DNA of 64,000 bases from Planctomycetota bacterium. GTDB taxonomy: Bacteria; Planctomycetota; Planctomycetia; Pirellulales; Thermoguttaceae. The position numbers and the translations under genes were made by a program. Where the stretch lies: assembly GCA_029550925.1 (NCBI GenBank), contig JAKPGL010000135.1:19962-83961 (forward strand), in the 5' to 3' direction. The notes below the pieces were generated by a model, which worked only from the letters and a program-made list of their open reading frames with translations, was not told where the DNA came from and made no database searches. This document shows, piece after piece, positions 9,046 to 17,792 of the stretch (its first letter is position 1; each line of letters begins with the position of its first letter).

Positions 9046-10602
9046 TCAGCCTTTTTTCGCCGATCTGGCTTGTTCCAATAGCTTGATCCAAGCGCCGATG
9101 TAATGGCCGTGGTCGTGGTAAGTGCGGCCGCTTACCAGATTGCCGTCGATCACGCAGGGGGCGTCCACGAAAATCCCGCCGCAGACCTCCAGGTCGAACC
9201 GGCATTTGGGCACGGTGGCCATTCGTCGGCCTCGTACGCAGCCGGCATAGGCGGGAATCTCCACGCCGTGGCACACACAGCCGATCGGCTTATTCGTCTC
9301 GAAAAAGTGCTTCGTAATCCGAACTAAATCCGGATCATACCGAATGTATTCCGGCGCCCGACCGCCGGAAAAGAAAATACCCAGATATTCTTCTGGCCGC
9401 ACATCCCGGAAGGCAATGTCCGCCTCGATCGTATAGCCTTCCCATTCTTTGGTGATGGTCCAGCCGGGTTTCACCTCGTGGAGCACCATTTGGTACCGGC
9501 GTTTCTCCGGGGCGGCCACCACCGGCTGAAACCCCGCCTCGATCAACCGATAGTACGGATAGAGCGTATCCACGGTCTCCGTCGCATCGCCCACAATGAT
9601 CAGAACCTTTTCCATAGAACCTTCCTTCCCTAAAGGGCCACTCAGATTAGCTAGACATGTTTCCAAATACTGACGTGCCTGGTTGATTTCCGCGGTGACG
9701 GCTGCGGTACTCGGTCGGATGGCCCGCCCCCGTGGAAACGGGTGCATGAAGATCGACGTATAACCCCGATAATTCACGTCCCGCAAAGCCGCCAGCAGAG
9801 GTCGAAAATCCAACGGTCCTCGGCCCGGCAACTGAAGGAGTTCCTCTTCCGGCGGCATCGGTTTGGTCGAGCCTTTGCCGTGTTGCCAGGCATAGAAGAC
9901 GGCCATTCGTCGGCCCACCGCCCGAATCAATTCCGCCAACAGTTTCGGATCCTGCGGCAGATGATAAGGCGCCAAGGCAATCGCCAAATGCTCATCCGGG
10001 CACAACTCCACAAGCCATCGGAGCGAATCCGGCGACTCGATCAAGCTGTTCTGGTGATTTTCGATGGCGATGGTTACGCCGCACTTGGCAGCCTCGGCCA
10101 AGTGGGGCTTGAGCTTCTCGATAAATTCTTGGATCGCTTGGCGGAGCGGCTCGCCCGTAAGACCTTTCGGTCCCGAAGCCCCGGTAACAATCAGTCGGCA
10201 TCCCAGCCGCTTGGCCAAACGCATCTCGTCTTTCAGGCCAAATGGGCCCAGATCGTACCGCGTGAGACACCCTAACGCCGCCTGGTGTGCCTGCAACATG
10301 GCCCGGAACCGCTCTTCGCCCAAAGCATCCAGTTGTTCCCGCTGATTGCCGTGGACCTTCGGCCAAAGATCGATCGCCTCTGCCCCGGTCTTACGGACCT
10401 CCGGCAGGATTTCCTTCAACTCGGTATAGCCGTAAAGACAGGAAGCCAAAAGGTACCGAAGACGAAAGGCTGCCGGAGGCGGAGAGTTTGGTTTTTCTGC
10501 TGGCTCGGCCAAATGTACATTTGTTACGCAGACGATCCCCGCCCCCAACCCGGCAACTGTTTGAAGAAAATCCCGTCGCGGTATCCCTGAGGGGTTGACC
10601 AT
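9046..10602 (-). CDS. TIM-barrel/PfpI fusion protein with Tat signal
   Basis: A 518-aa fusion. Residues 1-35 are a Tat signal (IPRRDFLQ, then a hydrophobic stretch). Residues about 45-320 match sugar phosphate isomerase/epimerase proteins of the xylose-isomerase-like TIM barrel type. Residues 330-518 form a complete DJ-1/PfpI domain, with the nucleophile elbow CVCHGVEIPA (C444) and the FSGGRAPEY segment. The second domain starts at an internal ATG (9613-9615) with a good GGAAGG site five bases upstream, so it may also be made alone as a 190-aa protein. Two tandem genes may have fused by loss of a stop codon. It lies 42 bases after the Gfo/Idh gene and is probably co-transcribed with it. Substrate unknown. 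Confidence 0.85.
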   Translation of the reverse strand: MVNPSGIPRRDFLQTVAGLGAGIVCVTNVHLAEPAEKPNSPPPAAFRLRYLLASCLYGYTELKEILPEVRKTGAEAIDLWPKVHGNQREQLDALGEERFRAMLQAHQAALGCLTRYDLGPFGLKDEMRLAKRLGCRLIVTGASGPKGLTGEPLRQAIQEFIEKLKPHLAEAAKCGVTIAIENHQNSLIESPDSLRWLVELCPDEHLAIALAPYHLPQDPKLLAELIRAVGRRMAVFYAWQHGKGSTKPMPPEEELLQLPGRGPLDFRPLLAALRDVNYRGYTSIFMHPFPRGRAIRPSTAAVTAEINQARQYLETCLANLSGPLGKEGSMEKVLIIVGDATETVDTLYPYYRLIEAGFQPVVAAPEKRRYQMVLHEVKPGWTITKEWEGYTIEADIAFRDVRPEEYLGIFFSGGRAPEYIRYDPDLVRITKHFFETNKPIGCVCHGVEIPAYAGCVRGRRMATVPKCRFDLEVCGGIFVDAPCVIDGNLVSGRTYHDHGHYIGAWIKLLEQARSAKKG

Positions 10603-10644
10603 CTGGTATTTTCCTTCCGAAAAAGCATCTTCGCAGGAGAACCC

Positions 10645-11946
10645 TCAGGCCACTTCAAAGCCTTTGCGCTGGGGCCGGCGGAGATATTGGTTGGCCTCGG
10701 CGTCGCCGATAAATTCTTCTTTTTGTGGGTCCCAGCGGAGCGGACGGCCAAGCCGAATCGACAAATTCACCAAATGACAGGTCGTCGCGCTTCGGTGCTG
10801 ACTTTCGCAATCCGAAATGGGCGTCCGGCGCGTGCGAATGCACTGGAAGAAGTTTTCCATATGGCTGACGATCGCATCGAGTTTGCCGACCCGGTCGGGC
10901 CGATTCGGATCGTCGAAATCGTAGAGCTTATATTTTTCTCTTGTGAACGGGTCGTCTTTCAACTGATCGACCACATTGCCGGCAATAGTACCTCGATTAA
11001 CAAAAATCCGTCCTTTTTCTCCTTCAAACAGCAGGCCGGCCCTGCCTTCGTCCCGGATCACCAGTTCTACACCGTTTGGATACCGGACTACGGCGTTGAT
11101 GTCCAGCGGGACATTATATCCATTGGGGATATTCGGCAGTCGGCCTTTGGCATCGACCTCGATAGGGAACTGGCCGATGGCCCATTGGGCGATGTCGATG
11201 TCATGGGCGCCCCAGTCGGTTACTTTGCCGCCCGCATATTCAAACCACCATCGGAACGTGTAATGGCACCGCTCTTCGATGTAGGGAACTTCCGGCGCCT
11301 GACCGAGCCAAAGGTTCCAATTCAAACTGGCCGGGACGGGTCGAACCGGAAACGGCCCGCCGGTCGGGTTGGAATTGGCGGTCCAGGTAACGCGGTGCAG
11401 TCGGCCCAATCGGCCTGCCCGGACCAATTCGGCGGCCAGACGGAACCGGGCGTCGCTCCGTTGCCAGGAACCGACCTGCACCACCCGGCCTGTTTGCGCC
11501 AGTACTTGCCGAACCACCTTGCCTTCGTCGATCGTGAGCGTGAGCGGCTTTTCTACATAAACATCTTTACCTGCCCGGCACGCGTCAATGAGCATCTTCG
11601 TATGCCAGTGGTCCGGAGCGCCGATCAAAACTACGTCGATGTCTTTTCGGTCCAGAAATCGCCGATAATCTTCGTCAATGGCCGGGGTGCTGCCGAAACT
11701 GGCCCGGGCCTGCTCCCGGACGTTCCGATCCACATCGGCAATGGCGACAATATCGCCGTGCGCTTGGGCCTTCAGGGCAATGACAGTGCCTTGATAGCGC
11801 ATCCCGATGGCGACGATGCCGGGCCGATCGTTGGGCGATCGGGGCCCTTGGGCCGCTGAAATCTTGCGCAGATAAAGATGCGGCAATGCCAGCGCCGCTG
11901 CTGAACCGCCAAGGGCCGCCAAAAACTCCCGCCGCTCCAGAGCCAT
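10645..11946 (-). CDS. Gfo/Idh/MocA family oxidoreductase (Tat-exported)
   Basis: A 433-aa oxidoreductase. It opens with a Tat signal (MALERREFLAALGG and a hydrophobic stretch), followed by an NAD(P)-binding Rossmann fold with GMRYQG and the family EKPL motif (K133 region). The C-terminal alpha/beta domain contains WFEYAGGKVTDWGAHDIDIAQWA, typical of the planctomycete-expanded Gfo/Idh group. I chose the start at 11946 because AAGGAGGT lies seven bases upstream and the Tat motif follows directly; a start 11 codons earlier is open but lacks such a site. Family members oxidise or reduce sugars, inositols and related polyols. It leads an operon with the TIM-barrel/PfpI fusion, suggesting joint handling of a sugar-like compound outside the cytoplasm. 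Confidence 0.9.
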   Translation of the reverse strand: MALERREFLAALGGSAAALALPHLYLRKISAAQGPRSPNDRPGIVAIGMRYQGTVIALKAQAHGDIVAIADVDRNVREQARASFGSTPAIDEDYRRFLDRKDIDVVLIGAPDHWHTKMLIDACRAGKDVYVEKPLTLTIDEGKVVRQVLAQTGRVVQVGSWQRSDARFRLAAELVRAGRLGRLHRVTWTANSNPTGGPFPVRPVPASLNWNLWLGQAPEVPYIEERCHYTFRWWFEYAGGKVTDWGAHDIDIAQWAIGQFPIEVDAKGRLPNIPNGYNVPLDINAVVRYPNGVELVIRDEGRAGLLFEGEKGRIFVNRGTIAGNVVDQLKDDPFTREKYKLYDFDDPNRPDRVGKLDAIVSHMENFFQCIRTRRTPISDCESQHRSATTCHLVNLSIRLGRPLRWDPQKEEFIGDAEANQYLRRPQRKGFEVA

Positions 11947-12078
11947 GCCAGAGACCTCCTTAATGAAGAAGCCATGCATGGCTCATTATAATCGTTCTGT
12001 CCGAGGGCGGTAAACACTCAATAATCGGAAAAGTAGAATCCTCGGTGGATTTTCTCCGCCGACGCTGGCCGCAGCGCA

Positions 12079-12318
12079 TTAGATGCGCCGAAACCGAAAT
12101 TCGGTTCCCAGTCGATACGCCAGCAGCCCGACAAGCCCCCGACTCCACAGGACCACCGACGCCGGCTCCGGCACATACGCCTGGTAGGCCCAGAAGTTAT
12201 TGCCGCCCTGGACAAAGAGCCTGTTGATCCCGCTCATGGCCTGGCATGTAGAATTGGCCATCCACATAGAAGACCATCGTGTTGTTGTCGCCGTGGGTGT
12301 AGCAGTCAACCGGAGCAA
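12079..12318 (-). pseudogene. PEP-CTERM protein remnant
   Basis: The frame ends AYVPEPASVVLW, a hydrophobic stretch, then RFRFRRI-like basic residues, which is the PEP-CTERM sorting signal (Pro-Glu-Pro, membrane segment, Arg cluster). Upstream sense continues only after a frame change near 12235-12250: the other frame reads DNNTMVFYVDGQFYMPGHE, plausible secreted-protein sequence. No start codon with a ribosome site and no full-length gene are present. I read it as the decayed 3' end of a gene for an exported, exosortase-processed protein. Confidence 0.6.
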
Positions 12319-12354
12319 CCGGGGAATGGGAGAGTGGAACTGGGTAGGGAGAGG

Positions 12355-14493
12355 TTAGTCTTGCTGGGGCCGGGCTAGGGGGCGGAATTGGCTTTGGGTT
12401 TGCTCGGCTTCTCGGACAGCGGCGACGGCCTGTTTATAGAAGAGTTCCTGCGCCCGGATCGGTTCTCCCTGACAAGGAATGCGCTCATAGACGCCGTCGG
12501 GCCGAAGACGCCAGGCCTTCACATTGTCGGCGAAGAAGGTCTTCAATATGTCGATGAGGCGGCGCCGAAGATTCGGCTGTTGGATGGGGAAGAGCAGTTC
12601 GACTCGGCGATTGAGATTTCGAGTCATCCAGTCGGCGCTGCCCAGATAGACTTCTTCCCGGCCGCCGTTGTGGAAGTAGAAAATGCGGGCGTGTTCCAAA
12701 AACCGATCGACAATCGAAACGACCTCGATATTTTCGGAGACGCCCGGCACACCGGGCCGAAGCACACAAACGCCCCGTACATTCAGGAGGATTTTGACGC
12801 CCTTTTGGCTGGCTTGATACAATGCTCGGCAGATTTCCGGGTCTTGTAGGGAATTGACTTTCGCCATGATAAGCCCTGGTTGCTCAGGGCTGGAGAGTTC
12901 GGCTTCTCGATGGATGAGGTCCAAAAAATGTTGCCGCAATCCGGCGGGGGCGATGACCAGGCGGTTCCAGCCGACTGGTTCGGATTGGCCGGTGAGCAGG
13001 TTGAACAGGGCGGCCACATCGGCGCCTAAATCCTGATCGCAGCTTAACAGACCGAGATCGGAATACTGCCGGGCGGTGCGTTCGTTATAGTTTCCTGTGG
13101 ACAAATGAATATATCGCCGAATTCGATCCGCCTCCCGCCGAATGATCAGAAGGGCTTTGGCGTGTGTCTTCAGACCTGCCACGCCATACAGCACATAACA
13201 ACCGGCGTCTTCCAATCGGCGAGCCCATTGGATGTTTCGGGCCTCGTCGAACCGGGCCTTTAGTTCCAACAGGGCCACCACTTCTTTGCCGTTATAGGCG
13301 GCTTGTTCCAGCGCTCGAACGATCGGCGAATCGCCGCTGGTGCGGTAGAGGATGATTTTGATCGCCAACACTTCCGGGTCTTTCGCCGCCTCCTGAACCA
13401 ATTGGACTACCGGATCGAAACTCTCATAGGGATGAAATAGCAGAACATCATGGTCCTGGACGGCTTCCCAAAGGTTGTCGCAGCCCAACAGGTCTCGAGG
13501 CGTTTGCGGCGGCCAATCCGGCACTCGCAGGTGGTCCAATCCTTTCTGTCCGATCACTTCCCACAGGCACGTTGCATCCAGCAGACCGTCGATTCGATAC
13601 ACCAAATTGGAGTCTATCTGGAGACGTTCTCGAATCGCCTTGACCAGTTCGGACGGCGCCTGGGCGGAAATCTCCAGCCGTACGATCCGCCGACGCCGAC
13701 GGTCCAAAACCGCCCTTTCCACCGTAGAAAGAAGATCGCTCGCATCGTCGTCTTGAATGGAGACGTCGGCGTCCCGGGTGATTCGGAAACTGGCCCAAGC
13801 TTTCACCTGTCGATCCGGATAAAGCAGGTCCAAGTTCTCGGCGATCAGGTCTTCCACGCAGACCAACTGAAGACCTTCCCGGCTCGGCAGTTGGACGAAG
13901 CGCTTACATGCTGTAGGGACCGGAACATCGATCAGGGTTGCGGATTGCTCGGCAGCGTCGCCGCGCTGTTGGGGAAGTAGGAGGGCGGCGATATGAAGTT
14001 TTAGCCCCGGTAGGATCGGCAACGGACTGCGATCCGAAAGGGCCAACGGACTCAGTTGATCGAATATCTCTCGCTGAAAGTACCGCCGTAGCCATTGTCG
14101 TTGTCCGTCGGTCCAATCCGCGGGTCGCACCATGGGAACGCCCTGTTGGGCCAGTTCATTCAGCGCGGTCTGGACGCCCGCGGAATGTTCTTGGACCATC
14201 CGTTGGACTCTCCGGCGGATCGCTCGGAGTTGTTGGGCGGGGGTCAGCCCGGCGGGGTCTCGCTTCTGAACTCCCGCCGATTGCATTTGCATCAGGCTGG
14301 CTACCCGGATCATGAAAAACTCGTCCAGGTTGGAACTGACGATCGCCAAAAACTTCAGTCGCTCCAACAGCGGCGACTCGGGACAGAGTCCTTCTCGAAG
14401 CACGCGATCGTTGAACTCCAACCAACTGAGTTCCCGACTGAGGTAGCAGCGGGGCGAACGAAGCCGCGGCTGCGAAGAATCCTTTTTCGCCAT
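12355..14493 (-). CDS. ppk1: Polyphosphate kinase 1
   Basis: PPK1, 712 aa, close to the usual 690-720. It reversibly makes polyphosphate from ATP in the cytoplasm. The N domain opens LSRELSWLEFNDRVL and SSNLDEFFMIR; the core has RFDEARNIQWARRLEDAG, then GLKTHAK with the autophosphorylated histidine at H444, and STGNYNERTARQYSDLGL. It is the last gene of the CHAD-ppx-ppk1 operon, starting six bases after the ppx stop, so synthesis and breakdown are co-transcribed. Recognition is secure. Confidence 0.97.
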   Translation of the reverse strand: MAKKDSSQPRLRSPRCYLSRELSWLEFNDRVLREGLCPESPLLERLKFLAIVSSNLDEFFMIRVASLMQMQSAGVQKRDPAGLTPAQQLRAIRRRVQRMVQEHSAGVQTALNELAQQGVPMVRPADWTDGQRQWLRRYFQREIFDQLSPLALSDRSPLPILPGLKLHIAALLLPQQRGDAAEQSATLIDVPVPTACKRFVQLPSREGLQLVCVEDLIAENLDLLYPDRQVKAWASFRITRDADVSIQDDDASDLLSTVERAVLDRRRRRIVRLEISAQAPSELVKAIRERLQIDSNLVYRIDGLLDATCLWEVIGQKGLDHLRVPDWPPQTPRDLLGCDNLWEAVQDHDVLLFHPYESFDPVVQLVQEAAKDPEVLAIKIILYRTSGDSPIVRALEQAAYNGKEVVALLELKARFDEARNIQWARRLEDAGCYVLYGVAGLKTHAKALLIIRREADRIRRYIHLSTGNYNERTARQYSDLGLLSCDQDLGADVAALFNLLTGQSEPVGWNRLVIAPAGLRQHFLDLIHREAELSSPEQPGLIMAKVNSLQDPEICRALYQASQKGVKILLNVRGVCVLRPGVPGVSENIEVVSIVDRFLEHARIFYFHNGGREEVYLGSADWMTRNLNRRVELLFPIQQPNLRRRLIDILKTFFADNVKAWRLRPDGVYERIPCQGEPIRAQELFYKQAVAAVREAEQTQSQFRPLARPQQD

Positions 14494-14499
14494 CGTCTC

Positions 14500-16068
14500 T
14501 CAGCTTTCCTCTACTCGAACCCGTAATCCGTAAATGTCTTCGAACATGTCGCCCACCATAGCGATGGATCGCCGGATCAATAGCATATCCGCACCCGGCC
14601 CCACCAAGACGACCAACTCGTCTCCTTCTCGCCGGATGTTTTGGAGAGAAATCGGTTGCAGGTGGCTGCCGGCCAAGGCGTCCACCACCCGCAAAATGGC
14701 CGCCAATTTATTGACGACCACCCGTTTCTCCCTAGGTAAACTCATGTACTCCAAATGGGTCGGTTTCGGACCGCTGCGGCGATGATAACGGGCAATATGG
14801 GCTACGACCACAATTTCATCCCGATTCAGTCCAAAAATCTCCGAATTGAGCACCAGATAGTAGCTGTGCTTGTGGTAGGCCTGCGGGCTGACGAAAATGC
14901 CGATTTCGTGCAACAGAGCCGCCGTCCGCAACAACAGCCGATACCGCGGGCCAAGTCCATGGTCCGGTTTGAGTTCATCAAAGAGCCGACACGCCAATTC
15001 CGCCACATGCTGCGCATGTTCCAGATCGACGCGGTACTTTTGTCCGATGGCCAACGCGGAGTGAATCACTCCCCGATAAACGGCCTCGTCTTCCTGGCCG
15101 GTTACTTCCTGGGCTAATTCCAACAGCAACCCGTCTCGCATCGACGCGGGCGAGACCCACATCTTCGGGACGTCGGCCGCATGAAGCAAAATCTGATAGA
15201 TCAATAGGGCCGGACTGAGCATTTCCGCCTGGCTAAAGGGGATTCCCTCGCGCCGGCTGATCTGTTCGGGAGAAAGCTTTTGGAGACGACGGACCAATTT
15301 ATCGAAGGCGGCAGCGTCGATCACGGCCCAGCCTTCCGGCCCGGTTGGCTGGCCCGCCCATTTGGCCGCCAATCGGGCGTCGCCGCCCACGGCGATAAAC
15401 GTCTCGATTTCCTGAAGATTCAAGGTGCCTTCCATCATACTGAGCGTATTGGCCACATGATGTCGCACCAGCTCCGCAGAACGTTCCGGGGACTCTTCGC
15501 TAGTGTTCAAAAGCTCCTGAGTCCGAATGGATCCCACGCGAAGGCTTTCCGAAACGATGATTTCTCCCCCCTCCAGCACCGTCAACAAGGTGCCGCCGCC
15601 GCCCACTTCCACAATGAGCGTCTTATTCCGCCGGATATCCAACTGCTCTCCGACCGTATGTAAAACCGCCGACACCGTCAACCGACTCTCTTCGCTCGGT
15701 CCGATAATCTCTACAGTCAGTCCAGTGGCCAAATAAATCCGATCCAAAAACGTATCTGCGTTCATCGCTTCCCGAACGGCGCTGGTGGCGACGGCGCGGA
15801 CCCGTTGGACCTGGTATAATTGAAGCGTCTTTTTAAAATCCCGGAGGATGGAGACCGCCGTCCGCATCGCCTCGCCGCCCAGCCGTCCTCGGACAAAGGT
15901 GTCCTGCCCCAACCGGACGGGCCGATGGAGCCGCTCTAAAACTTCGATCCGGCCGTCGGGAAATACCTCGGCCACTGCCATGCGAACGGCATGGGCTCCG
16001 ATGTCGATAGCCGCCACCGGAGAAGCCTTCGACGAACTAGATGGGCTAGGAGAGGAAAGAGGTTCCAT
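14500..16068 (-). CDS. ppx: Exopolyphosphatase (Ppx/GppA) with HD-like domain
   Basis: Ppx/GppA family phosphatase, 522 aa. An acetate-kinase/Hsp70-type fold opens with AAIDIGAHAVRMAVAE (phosphate loop) and VEVGGGGTLLTVLEGG; the C-terminal part (about 330-490) carries an HD-type domain with AALLHEIGIFVS and YHRRSGPKP. The family hydrolyses polyphosphate ends or converts pppGpp to ppGpp; the polyphosphate role is favoured by its place between CHAD and ppk1. The ATG at 16068 follows the CHAD stop by two bases; a TTG two codons earlier overlaps that stop. Either implies translational coupling. Confidence 0.92.
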   Translation of the reverse strand: MEPLSSPSPSSSSKASPVAAIDIGAHAVRMAVAEVFPDGRIEVLERLHRPVRLGQDTFVRGRLGGEAMRTAVSILRDFKKTLQLYQVQRVRAVATSAVREAMNADTFLDRIYLATGLTVEIIGPSEESRLTVSAVLHTVGEQLDIRRNKTLIVEVGGGGTLLTVLEGGEIIVSESLRVGSIRTQELLNTSEESPERSAELVRHHVANTLSMMEGTLNLQEIETFIAVGGDARLAAKWAGQPTGPEGWAVIDAAAFDKLVRRLQKLSPEQISRREGIPFSQAEMLSPALLIYQILLHAADVPKMWVSPASMRDGLLLELAQEVTGQEDEAVYRGVIHSALAIGQKYRVDLEHAQHVAELACRLFDELKPDHGLGPRYRLLLRTAALLHEIGIFVSPQAYHKHSYYLVLNSEIFGLNRDEIVVVAHIARYHRRSGPKPTHLEYMSLPREKRVVVNKLAAILRVVDALAGSHLQPISLQNIRREGDELVVLVGPGADMLLIRRSIAMVGDMFEDIYGLRVRVEES

Positions 16069-16070
16069 TA

Positions 16071-17168
16071 TCAATGAGTTTTTGTATATTTGTGGGGAAT
16101 GTCAAACTTCTGCTCCGCCTCGGTCCGTGGGCCGGCTCGGTCCGTATCCCCAGCCAAGACCAAGCAAGACCTCCTCGGCAACGGCTTCCTGCCCGACCGC
16201 AGAGAGGCCTTCTGTACCAGGCAACTCAACCGATCCGTAATCTCCCCTTGCAAACACTGCCGCCAATGGCGGCCCGCCTGCTGGAAAAACTCCGATTGGG
16301 CCAGACGACGGTCCTCTTGGAGCCAGGTAATCGCAACCTGCACCGCTCGAGATACCCCCTGCCATTTCCGACCGGCCTTTTTCTCCCTTTTTCGGACAGC
16401 GCCTTTAGGAACTGCGCCTTCTTCTAAACCGGTCAACTCCTCCACCCACACCTGGCAGTCGTGTACCTGGCCCATCAAGGTCTGAAATATTTGAAGGGCC
16501 TGGATGGTGGGTTGGATTTCAGGGCCAAAAATGGGTTCCAATATCTCCAGCGTATATCGGAGATGTTTGGCGGCAATCCGCATCGCATGATGCTGTTGCT
16601 GATCCTCCGGGTCATCCAAACAGGAAGCAAAGCTCTCCATCTGTTTCACATAGCGCTCGATTTGCCGGACCGCTTCTTCCCAGAGAGGGCTTTGCCGAAG
16701 TTGTTCCTCGGAAAAGTCTTCCTTTTTGAGGATTCGTGCAGCGGTTTTCCGAATCTCTTGCAACAGGCCGCTTCGCTCCAGCCGATCCACCGCCCGAAGG
16801 ACCTTCTTCTGCAAGACTTCCCGCTGGGTTTGCCGCCAGAGGATCAATTGCGCCAACCCCACCCGGACGGATAAGCCTTCGGTATCCGGCCAGCGGTCGC
16901 ACAAAAAGAGGAGTTGCACATCCATATCGCGAGCGGTACCCAAGGATCGGCCAATCCGACGGATATGCTTCCGCCACCGCTTGTGTTGTTTGGGAGAGGG
17001 CCAATCGGCAAAAAGCTCCAAAGCTGCCCGAAGCCTTCGGCTGGCCACCCTTGCCCGATGTACATACTCGATATCCTCGGCCTTTCGGATACCTGGCAGT
17101 TGCTTGGCCAACCGGGTCGAATGCTTATGAAACCATCGGGCTGCTAAATACCGGATATAGCTCTCCAT
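16071..17168 (-). CDS. CHAD domain protein
   Basis: A 365-aa CHAD (conserved histidine alpha-helical domain) protein rich in Arg, Lys and His. Conserved patches include YVHRARVASRRLRAALELFADW, RSLGTARDMDVQL and HHAMRIAAKHLRYTLEIL, the two helical halves of the domain. CHAD proteins bind polyphosphate and locate to polyphosphate granules, which agrees with the two genes that follow. The ATG at 17168 has AAGGG about ten bases upstream; a TTG one codon earlier is less likely. It heads the polyphosphate operon. Confidence 0.9.
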   Translation of the reverse strand: MESYIRYLAARWFHKHSTRLAKQLPGIRKAEDIEYVHRARVASRRLRAALELFADWPSPKQHKRWRKHIRRIGRSLGTARDMDVQLLFLCDRWPDTEGLSVRVGLAQLILWRQTQREVLQKKVLRAVDRLERSGLLQEIRKTAARILKKEDFSEEQLRQSPLWEEAVRQIERYVKQMESFASCLDDPEDQQQHHAMRIAAKHLRYTLEILEPIFGPEIQPTIQALQIFQTLMGQVHDCQVWVEELTGLEEGAVPKGAVRKREKKAGRKWQGVSRAVQVAITWLQEDRRLAQSEFFQQAGRHWRQCLQGEITDRLSCLVQKASLRSGRKPLPRRSCLVLAGDTDRAGPRTEAEQKFDIPHKYTKTH

Positions 17169-17444
17169 CAAGCCGTTCCCTTGTTAACCCCCCAAAGGGG
17201 TGAAAAAATCCCTCAAAAATGCATCTCTAGAGTTATTCAAACACCCCTCAATTAGGGCAACCCAAAGATTTCCCTCTCTGCCCTCGGGAATCCAAGCTCC
17301 TTTTCACGCCCGTAGAGGGATTCTTCTGCTATTGTAACTTAATGGGGATGAACTCGCCATCTACCCAAAAAGGTGGTTCTAACACCTTAGCCCACTTGGG
17401 TAGCTGGGACCTTGGTATCATCGCCCTGGGGGATGGTAACATTT

Positions 17445-17617
17445 TAGCCGAATGCAGTACCTTGCCATTTCCGCGAAAGTGGGAATCTAGCAAGCGAAAC
17501 AGTCAACAACTGGATTCCCGCTAGAGCGGGAATGACGATCCCGAGTTCGCGGGAATGACAATCCCGGGCAAATTTCGCCTTAAAATAAGCCTCCTTTGCA
17601 TTCGGCTCCAATGTTAC
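17445..17617 (+). repeat. Composite intergenic repeat, copy A
   Basis: Starts TAGCCGAATGCAGTACCTTG (17445) and ends with a 67-base segment (17551-17617) containing GGGAATGACAATCCCGGGC, AAATTTCGCC and AATAAGCC. Copy B, at 63408-63594, shows the same two ends in the same order and orientation with a diverged middle. Within copy A is ATTCCC-N8-GGGAAT (17514-17533). Confidence 0.75.
17514..17533. repeat. dRS3-like palindrome, copy 1
   Basis: ATTCCC-N8-GGGAAT with GCTAGAGC as the spacer, followed by GAC. It has the form of the short dRS3 repeat known from Neisseria and of similar sequences in other bacteria. A second exact match to the pattern lies at 42915-42934. Confidence 0.7.
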
Positions 17618-17792
17618 TAGAGGGGAGAAGAAGATTTTCCTAGAGAGTTTGCCCTTTTGGTTTTGGAACAACAAGCCGATCCGGCGCCAAAAACAGACGT
17701 AACATGTCCCCCGGGTGATGGGACCTGTCTGTGGCTGTGCCAGCAGCAGGTTCGCTGGCGTTCCTACGCAAACAGGCCGATAGAAAAGGGGC

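Larger units (their letters stand above)
17169..17792. other. Intergenic stretch with composite repeats
   Basis: A 624-base gap between the polyphosphate operon and fliA, both on the minus strand. It holds the composite repeat at 17445-17617, including a dRS3-like palindrome. A small hairpin (GCCAGC/GCTGGC, about 17739-17759) lies just after fliA but lacks a T-run. I see no credible gene; the promoter of the polyphosphate operon must lie here but I could not define it. Confidence 0.6.
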
